NCBI RefSeq assembly: GCF_019091135.1
Contig: NZ_JAGXJW010000032.1
Span: forward strand, 1-64,000
From: Cohnella sp. GbtcB17
Lineage (GTDB): Bacteria; Bacillota; Bacilli; Paenibacillales; Paenibacillaceae
Length of the DNA stretch: 64,000 bases
Direction: 5' to 3'
Part shown: positions 15,204-22,596 of the stretch, piece after piece
Numbering within the stretch: the stretch's first letter is position 1
How the letters are laid out: the number at the start of each line of letters is the position of its first letter
Made by a program: the position numbers and the translations under genes
The notes under the pieces: model-generated
Told to the model about the DNA's origin: nothing
Database searches by the model: none
The model's input: only the letters and a program-made list of their open reading frames with translations

Positions 15204-17090
15204 TTAGTCAATGACGGCTACGACCGTGGTCTCACAGCTTAATTGATATTTACCGGAGACGTTCTTTACCGCGCCGTTCTTGAACGTCACGCGTACCAGA
15301 TCTCCTGCGGCCAAGTTCGTGGCCGGGATGGTTATCTGAGCCCTGGGGAACAGGTACGGCGAAGGGAATCCCGTTGGGAACTCGGGAGAGCCGAATGGAT
15401 CAGAAGGACCGGAGGGACCCGAAGGATCGAAAGGACCTGAAGGATCGAAAGGACCCGAAGGGTCGGTTATCCACTCGAAGCCGCTGGCGCTTAAGTCCAA
15501 CGTGACGGCATTAGGCTTGTCCGGGTTAATGACGATCGATTCGACTAATTGACTGATATCGGTCTCCTGAAGTGTCTCGGAGGCCAATTCATCGTTGAAT
15601 TGAATGTTAATGATATTGCGGCTTTGTCCGGCATACAACATCTCTAATGAAGCAAGCGAATCGGTCGTCTCTGCGTATGCGAGATGCGCGAAGCCATAGA
15701 CATGACCTTGAGCGTCCGTAGCGGCCAGTGCAACGACGATGCTGGTACCGCTCATCGGGATATCATTTCCAGCTACATATACTTCGCCGTTAAAGATCGC
15801 TCCGGTAGCAGGCACATCAATAAAGTTTTCGCCGGTAATGATCCGCCACTCTGTGGCTCTTTCATCAGGAGGTGGATTCAACGCCGACAGCATTACCGTT
15901 CCCGGGGCGGAGCCTGGTTCCAGTTCATAGAAATTGGCGGGATGGTGTAGCACGTAAGGCAACTGCCCAATCTGTTGCTCATCAATTGTAATATCGCTAA
16001 ACCGAATCACCGCGCCGGTTTCCGCATTCACTTCGTAAAGCCCGATATGATAGCCGTCTTCGACATTCGCGATATTGGAGCCGGATTGGTAGGCCTCGCT
16101 GATGCCGCTCGCGTCATCGCCTACGTTCGGAACCAAGAAGGCGCCGGGCTGCGTTTGGATTCGCAGCGCATGGCCTGCGCCAGGCGTATAGATGATGCGA
16201 GTCGTGTAAGCAACCGTGCCGGCTTCGGCATCAACGTTCTCGATCGCAGGAGCCGGCGTCGACGTAGGTTCCTCGGAAGGTGTCGGCGTTGGTGTAGGCG
16301 TCGAAGTAGGTGTTGGTGTTGGTGTTGGTGTTGGTGTTGGCGTTGGTGTCGGCGTCGGAGTAGGCGTAGACACGGGCGGCTGATAGACCGGCGTCGGCGT
16401 CGGAGTCGGCGTTGGTGTCGGTGTTGGCGTTGGAGTAGGCGTCGGTGTAGATCCCGGCGCTACATACTGCTCTTTAGCCTCGTAAGCACCGGTAAGGAGC
16501 AGATCGCGCGTCGCGTTCGATTTGCCGCCGAACTTTCCGTCTGCGCCATTTTCCAGGAGCTTCTTCTCTATCGCCAGGGCGACGTAACCCTTGGCCCAGT
16601 CCGACACGGTATCGTCTTTCACGCCCGGCGTTTTTTGCGCCTCTTCCTTTTGGCCCAACCCCTTAATGAGAAACGCCGCCAGCTGTTCCTTCGTGACTTC
16701 TCCCGCAGGGTCGAATATACCTGAGCCGTAGCCGTCGGTAATGCCGGCTTTTTTGACCGCCTCGATGTACGGCAGCGCATAACCGTTGGCCTGATCGTCC
16801 GCCTTTACGTCTGAGAAGCTGGAGGTCTTCAGATCCTTGTCGACTTTCAAACCGTAGATCAGGGCAGCGACCTTGGCGAACTGGGCGCGGTTCATCTCAT
16901 CCTTCAGGCCGAAGGTGGTGTCGGACACGCCATCGAAGATGCCGGCTGCGATCATCGCGTCGAACTTGGCCTTCGTCGCTGCGTCCAAATCCTTCAGGTC
17001 GGTGAAGTCGGCGGACGTTTTCGCGAACGCAGCCGCGCTAGGCAAAGAAAGGGACAAAGCAAGAAACAAGCCAACCGTTTTCTTTTTCAT
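15204..17090 (-). CDS. SLH-domain surface protein with Thr-Pro repeats
   Basis: 628 residues from the ATG at 17090. A signal peptide (MKKKTVGLFLALSLSLPSAAAFA) is followed by three S-layer-homology domains (about residues 28-190; ITDGYGSGIFDPAGEVTKEQLAAFL is typical), which bind pyruvylated secondary cell-wall polymer. Then a spacer of about 75 residues is nearly all Thr-Pro, then a beta-rich ectodomain of about 330 residues with no family I recognise, containing an FDPSGP repeat. The protein is anchored to the wall and exposed. The ribosome site AGGAGG is 14 bases from the ATG, longer than usual. The (TP)n DNA is a simple repeat, prone to length change. Confidence 0.9.
   Translation of the reverse strand: MKKKTVGLFLALSLSLPSAAAFAKTSADFTDLKDLDAATKAKFDAMIAAGIFDGVSDTTFGLKDEMNRAQFAKVAALIYGLKVDKDLKTSSFSDVKADDQANGYALPYIEAVKKAGITDGYGSGIFDPAGEVTKEQLAAFLIKGLGQKEEAQKTPGVKDDTVSDWAKGYVALAIEKKLLENGADGKFGGKSNATRDLLLTGAYEAKEQYVAPGSTPTPTPTPTPTPTPTPTPTPVYQPPVSTPTPTPTPTPTPTPTPTPTPTSTPTPTPTPSEEPTSTPAPAIENVDAEAGTVAYTTRIIYTPGAGHALRIQTQPGAFLVPNVGDDASGISEAYQSGSNIANVEDGYHIGLYEVNAETGAVIRFSDITIDEQQIGQLPYVLHHPANFYELEPGSAPGTVMLSALNPPPDERATEWRIITGENFIDVPATGAIFNGEVYVAGNDIPMSGTSIVVALAATDAQGHVYGFAHLAYAETTDSLASLEMLYAGQSRNIINIQFNDELASETLQETDISQLVESIVINPDKPNAVTLDLSASGFEWITDPSGPFDPSGPFDPSGPSGPSDPFGSPEFPTGFPSPYLFPRAQITIPATNLAAGDLVRVTFKNGAVKNVSGKYQLSCETTVVAVID
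16260..16450. repeat. Low-complexity Thr-Pro coding repeat
   Basis: Short GGTGTTGGTGTC-like units repeat within the SLH gene and encode alternating Thr and Pro in two blocks split by a VYQPPV stretch. Unit length is a multiple of six, so slippage keeps frame. Confidence 0.9.
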
Positions 17091-17290
17091 CGTAAATGGA
17101 TATGCCTCCTCTGCAAGCTCGTTCACACTGCGCCTATAGTAGCAAATTGGACTGAACAAAATATAACATGCGGTTAGGAGGGGGAATCAGCAAAAGCCCT
17201 GTCCGGCAAGGGATTTCGCCTCGGATTCATGCATTTTCCGTTATTTTACAAACGCTTCGTTTTTGTATTTTTGACGTTAAATGTCGACGA

Positions 17291-20200
17291 TCAGCGGAGG
17301 TTCAACAGTCCTTTGGCCTCATCTCCCGGCTCCAGCCGGTACTCGGTGCGCAGCATCCGCTTGAGCGCATCGTATTGCTTGAGGGCAGCGATCCGGTCTT
17401 TGTTGGCCAGATGCGCCCGGATAAGCCGCACATGCACGTCTTCCCGCCAGGACGCTTGCTTGAGCGCTCTTTTCATCGCGCCGATGGCGGCAGAATAATT
17501 TCCGTCGTCCATGTAATAATCGCCGATCTGGAGCAGCAGGGTTACAAACTCGTTCTCAAGGCTCTTCCCGGCCGGATCGGACCAAGGATACCCGTTGTCC
17601 GACAGATAAGGGCCCGCGTAAAGCTTGGCGACCGCCAAGCAGCGGTCGATATTGTCGTCGGTCGGAGCCGTGCCGGCGGATATCCAAGCCTCGAAGGACA
17701 GATAGTCGCAATCCAGAACGTCGGCATCGACGCGGTAAAAGCCGCGGTTGTGCTGAACGACGCCTTCGATGCCGACGGTTCCAAGCGTCTTGCGCAGGAG
17801 GTGCACCGTCGTGTTCAGGTTGGCGGACGTCTTGGCGGAGTCGTCGTCCCACAGCGCGTCCATGATCCGGTACCGATCCACCGCTTCTCCCCGGTGATGT
17901 ACCAGGTAGGCCAGCAGCTCCTCCGCTTTGGACGTTCGCCACCGGACTTCCCGGCCGTCCGGGCCGCATACTTTGAATCTTCCAAAGCAGCTTACCCGCA
18001 GCCGTTGGAGGGCGGGCACGGAACGCTCCGCCGCCTCGTCGACCGCCGCATTCCTGCCCGCCGCCTCGTCCGACAGCGCCTGCAGCAGCTTTCGCGCATA
18101 GGCGAAGGTGCCTGCGGCCCCGCGCGCCTCCGCCTCGACATAGGCGGAGAGAAGCTCCGCCATCACTTCGCCTTCGTCGACGAAGCTGCGGACGAACCCC
18201 TGCGGCTCCGCCAGACGCAGCGCCGTGTCCAGCCTGTCCAGCGCCTCGACCGTCCGTTCGAGCCCGTGCAGCGCGATGGCTTGCACGATCAGCGCCTGGA
18301 TCCGGTCCCGCAGGCGGTCCTCCCTGCAGAGCAGCGCGTACAGCCGCTCCGCCAAGTCCAGCGCCTCCGCGTCGCGTCCGCAGGCGGCCAGCACCCGGGC
18401 CAGCGCGAGCAGCTCCGTCACGCTGCCGATCGACACCTCGTCCGCATGCGACATTCCGCAGCGCGCCAGCCACTGCGCCGCTCGACGCCGGTTGCCTTGC
18501 CGTACATGCAGGCAGGCTTCCTCCGCCTCGATTCTGCGCATGTACAGGTCGTAGTCCGGCGAATCGACGCGCGCTCGCAGCTGAACGAGCAGCTCTGCCG
18601 CCTCCCCCGAATATCCCTGCGCCTGCATGATGCGCGACGCGCTTCCGTAGAGATGCAGGAGGGTCCGGGCGACGGGGGGCGTATCGCTGCGTCCCAGCAA
18701 TCGCCGTACGCAAGCTTCCGCCTCATCGAGCCGGTTCCATTCGTAAAGCAGCCTGCTGTGCGAAACGTTGAGCGACAGGACGAACGGGTGGGCGAGGTTC
18801 TCGCCCCAGACGCCAAGCCACTTGTCCATGAATTCGCTCGCGGCATGGTAGTCGTTGAGATAGCCCATATGATCGTCGAACTCGTCGAGCACATGATTGT
18901 TGTTGAACGAGACGGATCGCAGCAGCCGCGCTTCGGGAAAGAGGCGCTCCGCGAGCTCGAAGTACCTGGATACGCCCGTCAGATCCTTCAGCAGATAACA
19001 GGAGACCCCGCTCAAAAAATAAAGATTGCCCATGACCGAGCGCCACGCGGTCTCGTCCATCGCGCCTTGCAGCCGTTCGTAGCGCGCCAGCGCTTCGCCG
19101 ATCTTGCGCGCTGCAAGCTCCTTCTGCCCGCTGCCGGTCAGCAGCAGCAGATAAAACATTTCCGCCATCGGCTTCCCTTCGAGGCAGCCTTCCGGCAGCC
19201 GCAGCACCCAGCGGCTCAGCGTCGCGCCCCTGCTCTGGATGAGCCCGGGCAGATGCCGCTCGATCAGCCGCACGGCGTCCTCATACTGCCGTCCCTCCAG
19301 ATAGTGCTCGCCGGCTTCCTCGATGCTGCCTTGTTCCTCCAGCCACCGGGCAGCTCTCGCATGCGCGCTTGCCCATCCTCCGGGGTCGCTGCCGGCGAAC
19401 TGGCCGCGCAAAAAGTCGGACAGCAGATGGTGGTACCTGTACCACTGCCGCTCCTCGTCCAGCGGGATCAGGAACAGGTTGAGCTGCTCCAGCCTTGCGA
19501 GCAGCGCGCGGCAGTCGGTCCGGCCCGTCACGGCTTCGCACAGCGGAGGATTCATGCGCGCCAGGACGGACGTCTCGAGCAGAAACGCTTGCAGCGGCGC
19601 CTCGAGATCCCGGAACACTTCCTCCAGCAAGTAATCCGCGATGTGCTGCTGCCGGCCGCTGAACTGGCTGATGAACGAGGCCGGGTCCGGGCTGCGCCCG
19701 AGCGAGATGGCCGCAAGCTGCAGTCCGCTGATCCAACCTTCCGTCTGGCGCACGAGCGCGGACGTCTGCTCGCCCGTAAGCGCCAGCCCCGCCTTAAGTT
19801 CGAAGAAGACGCGTCCCTCGTCCGCATCGAACCTCAAATCGTCGGTCGTGACGCGGTGCAGCTCTTGCCTGGCCAGCAGTCTCGCCGTCGGGATCGCCGG
19901 ATCGACGCGGCTCGCGACGTAGAGATGCACCGTATCCGGCAAGCGCTCGACGAAGTAGGCCCAGGAGCGGTGGATGGCGGGGAGCTCGATGAATTGATAA
20001 TCGTCGAGCACGATCGCGAGCTCTCCCGCCAGGTCGTGCAGCGCGTTCAGCAGCGCCTTGATCGCGGGCTCCGACGACCAGGCGGGGGTCGACGCCGAGA
20101 CCGATGCCGCGGCGGACGACGGGCCTTCCTTTACCAGCGGCATGACCGAGGATGCGCCGAAGCCCGGCGCGACGGTCTCGACGGCGGCCGTCACGCCGCT

Positions 20201-20428
20201 CCAGAACGCGATCCAGTCGTTGTCCTGCCGGTCCAGCGACAGCCAGGCCACGGGAAGATTCGCCGCGTGCGCCCATTGGCTCAGCGCCGTCGTCTTCCCA
20301 TAGCCGGATTGGCCGGACACGAGCGTCAGCTTGGCGTTCAGTCCCTCGTTCAATTTTCGCATCAGCCTTGGCCTTGGAACGGGAGCGCTTCGTAGTTGCG
20401 GGATCGCGAGCTTGGTGCGTACGATCAA
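17291..20428 (-). CDS. MalT-like ATPase regulator with C-terminal BTAD domain
   Basis: 1045 residues from a TTG start (GGAGG seven bases upstream). An N-terminal STAND-type ATPase has the Walker A GQSGYGKTT and IVLDDYQFIE, with MalT-like PVAWLSLDRQDND and the sequence AISLGRSPDPASFISQFSG; a long TPR-like region follows. The C-terminus is an OmpR-type winged helix (LRVSCFGRFKVCGPDGREVRW) plus a bacterial transcriptional activator domain (DCDYLSFEAW to ALKQYDALKRMLRTEYRLEPG), in place of MalT's LuxR domain. It is probably an ATP-dependent transcription activator responding to an inducer held by the repeat region. Its target is unknown; the SLH gene downstream on the same strand is one candidate. 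Confidence 0.9.
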   Translation of the reverse strand: MIVRTKLAIPQLRSAPVPRPRLMRKLNEGLNAKLTLVSGQSGYGKTTALSQWAHAANLPVAWLSLDRQDNDWIAFWSGVTAAVETVAPGFGASSVMPLVKEGPSSAAASVSASTPAWSSEPAIKALLNALHDLAGELAIVLDDYQFIELPAIHRSWAYFVERLPDTVHLYVASRVDPAIPTARLLARQELHRVTTDDLRFDADEGRVFFELKAGLALTGEQTSALVRQTEGWISGLQLAAISLGRSPDPASFISQFSGRQQHIADYLLEEVFRDLEAPLQAFLLETSVLARMNPPLCEAVTGRTDCRALLARLEQLNLFLIPLDEERQWYRYHHLLSDFLRGQFAGSDPGGWASAHARAARWLEEQGSIEEAGEHYLEGRQYEDAVRLIERHLPGLIQSRGATLSRWVLRLPEGCLEGKPMAEMFYLLLLTGSGQKELAARKIGEALARYERLQGAMDETAWRSVMGNLYFLSGVSCYLLKDLTGVSRYFELAERLFPEARLLRSVSFNNNHVLDEFDDHMGYLNDYHAASEFMDKWLGVWGENLAHPFVLSLNVSHSRLLYEWNRLDEAEACVRRLLGRSDTPPVARTLLHLYGSASRIMQAQGYSGEAAELLVQLRARVDSPDYDLYMRRIEAEEACLHVRQGNRRRAAQWLARCGMSHADEVSIGSVTELLALARVLAACGRDAEALDLAERLYALLCREDRLRDRIQALIVQAIALHGLERTVEALDRLDTALRLAEPQGFVRSFVDEGEVMAELLSAYVEAEARGAAGTFAYARKLLQALSDEAAGRNAAVDEAAERSVPALQRLRVSCFGRFKVCGPDGREVRWRTSKAEELLAYLVHHRGEAVDRYRIMDALWDDDSAKTSANLNTTVHLLRKTLGTVGIEGVVQHNRGFYRVDADVLDCDYLSFEAWISAGTAPTDDNIDRCLAVAKLYAGPYLSDNGYPWSDPAGKSLENEFVTLLLQIGDYYMDDGNYSAAIGAMKRALKQASWREDVHVRLIRAHLANKDRIAALKQYDALKRMLRTEYRLEPGDEAKGLLNLR

Positions 20429-20538
20429 TGGGGACCCTCCGTCGCTCAGCCTCGCCGAGCTATTCTAATCCCCTTAATTTCGATGCACGGAGCCTGAATT
20501 CCTTCGACAAAATCCGCATTTTTGCACAATTTCCGGTC

Positions 20539-22017
20539 TTACAGCTCGACGACTTTCGTCGCGATCCGTCTGCAGAACTCGCTGTCGTGCTCGACGAACA
20601 GAATCGTCGGCGCGTGCGCGAGCAGCAGGTCCTCGATCTGCATGCGGGACAGGACGTCGATGAAGTTGAGCGGTTCGTCCCAGACGTACAGATGCGCCCC
20701 TTCGCACAGGCTTCTGGCGATCAGCACCTTCTTTTTCTGGCCGCCGCTGTAGGACGCGATGTCCTTCTCGAACTGCACCCGGGCGAAGTCGAGCTTGCGC
20801 AGGATGGCCTTGAACAGGCTTTCGTCGATGCCGTGCGCCGCGGCGTAGTCGGACAAGCCGCCACGGAGGTGCGAGGTGTCCTGCGACACGTACGAGATCT
20901 TAAGCTGGCTTCCCTTCCGCAGCGTGCCGGTATAGGTCAGATCCTCTCCGCAGATCAGCTTGAGGATGCTCGACTTGCCGGAGCCGTTCGGTCCCGACAG
21001 CGCGATGCGCTCTCCCCGCTCGACGGCGAACCCGACATTTTCGCAGACGGTCTTGTCTCCGTAAAAAATCGATACGCCGGCCAGCTCCACGAGTCTCTCC
21101 TGGTGATACGCCAGCTGCGGGATTTTCAGGCTTTCCACGCTCTCGACGTTTTTCAGCAGCCCCTCCCGCTCTTCGATAGCGGCCTGCTGCCGGTGCTCGG
21201 CAGCTTTGGAGCGCTTCATCATTTTGGCGGCCTTGTGGCCGATGTACCCTTTGTCCGGGCGCAGGCCGCCGACACGCGTGCCGTTTTTCGTTTTCTCGAC
21301 GGCATCGGACCAGTCGCTCGTGCGCTTGGCGGCTTCGGACAGGCGCTTGATGTCCTTTTTCAGCTTGTCGTTCTCCGCGAGCTCGAATTCGTCCTCCCGC
21401 CGCTTGTTCTCCTGCCAATCCGAGAAGTTGCCCTTCTGGATGTCGATATCGGCCCTGTTGATGGACAGCACGTGATCGATGCAGTTATCCAGGAACGCCC
21501 GGTCGTGGGATACGAGGATGAAGCCGCGTTTCGTGCGCAGGTAGTCGCTGACGAGCTTGCGGGCGTGCACGTCGAGGTGGTTGGTCGGCTCGTCGATGAG
21601 CAGGAAGCTGTTTTCCTTGAGAAACAACGCGGCCAGCAGCGCCTTCGTCTGCTCCCCGTTGGACAGCGATTCGAAGGGGCGATACAGCGCGTCCTCGGAC
21701 ATCTTGAGCAGCGACAGCTCCCGCTTGATCTCCCATTCCGCGGCTTCCGGCACGATGTTTTCCATGACGAAGAGAGTCAGATCCTCGGGATTCGCGACGG
21801 GAAAAGGAAAATATTCAAAGCCGACGGAGGCCGTGATTTGCCCGCGGTATTCGTATTTGCCGAGCAGCAGGTTCAGGAACGTCGTCTTGCCCCGGCCGTT
21901 GCGGCCGGTGAAGCCGAGTTTCCAATCGGTATCGATCTGGAAGCTCACGTCCTCGAAGATATTGTCGTAGCTGCCGTCGTAGGCGAACGTCAGGTTTTTC
22001 ACTTGGATCAATGACAT
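20539..22017 (-). CDS. ABC-F ribosome-protection protein, Lsa-type
   Basis: 492 residues with two ATP-binding cassettes and no membrane helices: Walker A GRNGRGKTT and GPNGSGKSS, signatures LSNGEQ and YSGGQ, Walker B LLIDEPTNHLD and LYVWDEPLNFID. The order and sequence resemble Lsa/Vga-group ABC-F proteins, which bind the ribosomal E site and displace lincosamides, pleuromutilins and streptogramin A. It lies behind a leader with a 35-residue ORF and a terminator/antiterminator, the normal control for such genes, and is divergent from a TetM-like gene. The resistance spectrum is inferred from family. Confidence 0.93.
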   Translation of the reverse strand: MSLIQVKNLTFAYDGSYDNIFEDVSFQIDTDWKLGFTGRNGRGKTTFLNLLLGKYEYRGQITASVGFEYFPFPVANPEDLTLFVMENIVPEAAEWEIKRELSLLKMSEDALYRPFESLSNGEQTKALLAALFLKENSFLLIDEPTNHLDVHARKLVSDYLRTKRGFILVSHDRAFLDNCIDHVLSINRADIDIQKGNFSDWQENKRREDEFELAENDKLKKDIKRLSEAAKRTSDWSDAVEKTKNGTRVGGLRPDKGYIGHKAAKMMKRSKAAEHRQQAAIEEREGLLKNVESVESLKIPQLAYHQERLVELAGVSIFYGDKTVCENVGFAVERGERIALSGPNGSGKSSILKLICGEDLTYTGTLRKGSQLKISYVSQDTSHLRGGLSDYAAAHGIDESLFKAILRKLDFARVQFEKDIASYSGGQKKKVLIARSLCEGAHLYVWDEPLNFIDVLSRMQIEDLLLAHAPTILFVEHDSEFCRRIATKVVEL

Positions 22018-22037
22018 ATGGCGGATTCCTCCCTGGG

Positions 22038-22078
22038 AAAAAATAAAAGAGCCGCAAGAAAGTTACTTCTCGCAGCTC
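22038..22078 (-). terminator. Attenuator terminator in the ABC-F leader
   Basis: On the minus strand the hairpin GAGCTGC...GCGGCTC (22049-22078), with an inner AGAAG/CTTTCT helix, is followed by a T-rich run (22038-22048), just before the ABC-F ribosome site. Its 3' arm (22054-22066) is also perfectly complementary over 13 bases to 22147-22159, inside the leader ORF, so the two pairings exclude each other. Confidence 0.8.
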
Positions 22079-22116
22079 CAATAGGTACAGGAAAAATCCG
22101 CCGATCCAAAGATGGA

Positions 22117-22224
22117 TCAGGGCCCGCCGATCGAGCGAAGAAGAACGTAACTTTCTTGCACGGCAAAGAATACGGGCGAGCGATCGCCGTCTTCCTTCGC
22201 AGAGGCAAGAAAAATCACATTCAT
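22117..22224 (-). CDS. 35-residue leader peptide of the ABC-F gene
   Basis: ATG at 22224 with GGAG six bases upstream; the product starts MNVIFLASAKEDGDRSPVFF and ends RSIGGP. The codons for AVQESYV contain the segment (22147-22159) that can pair with the terminator arm. By analogy with known ABC-F and erm leaders, a drug-stalled ribosome early in this ORF would leave that segment free to block the terminator and allow transcription of the ABC-F gene. The ORF, ribosome site and pairing are seen; the mechanism is inferred. Confidence 0.7.
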   Translation of the reverse strand: MNVIFLASAKEDGDRSPVFFAVQESYVLLRSIGGP

Positions 22225-22340
22225 CTTCAACTCCAATCCGCTTTAGTTATCCGTATTGTAAATCATGCGCGGGGGCGGAGGCAACCTCAAGCTTTTAATC
22301 GGATGGTGCGTAGGCGCTCATATCTGCGCGGACGGGATAG

Positions 22341-22521
22341 TGGTTAAAAGGCAGTTATTTTTTCGCCAGTGGCGATGCAAACGAAAAAAAGTTGTCAAAA
22401 GACATTTATTTGGCACGAAATTTGCGTTCTGGCCGCTTTTGTCGGGGAATTAAATGCCTTTTGACCATTATCGGATTGCCGAGTCGAGACGCGAGGAGAT
22501 TAAATGCATTTTAACAACTAT
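22341..22521 (+). promoter_or_regulatory. Leader of the TetM-like gene with competing pairings
   Basis: GTTGTCAAAAGACATTTA (22391-22408) can pair with TAAATGCCTTTTGA (22451-22464; one mismatch) or with TAAATGCATTTTAACAAC (22501-22518; three mismatches over 18). TTAAAAGGCA at 22344-22353 can also join. The mutually exclusive helices span two start codons (22454, 22504), which suggests attenuation or translational control. Confidence 0.6.
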
Positions 22522-22549
22522 CTTACCTGCGCGGCGGAATATGTTTTAA
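22454..22549 (+). CDS. Possible 31-residue leader ORF of the TetM-like gene
   Basis: ATG at 22454, GGGG six bases upstream; product MPFDHYRIAESRREEIKCIL and eleven more residues. It overlaps the alternative upstream start (22504) of the GTPase gene in another frame. Its position inside the competing-helix region resembles leader peptides of inducible ribosome-protection genes. No conservation evidence is available. Confidence 0.45.
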   Translation: MPFDHYRIAESRREEIKCILTTILPARRNMF

Positions 22550-22596
22550 TGGGAGCAGAGGTTTACTGCATGGAGCGACGGGAGAGGGAACTCATT

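Noticed and set aside
16260..16450. Intergenic minisatellite
   Set aside because: It is coding sequence for the Thr-Pro linker of the SLH protein.
17168..20395. 1075-residue plus-strand frame
   Set aside because: It is the antisense shadow of the MalT-like regulator, whose domains are clear on the other strand.
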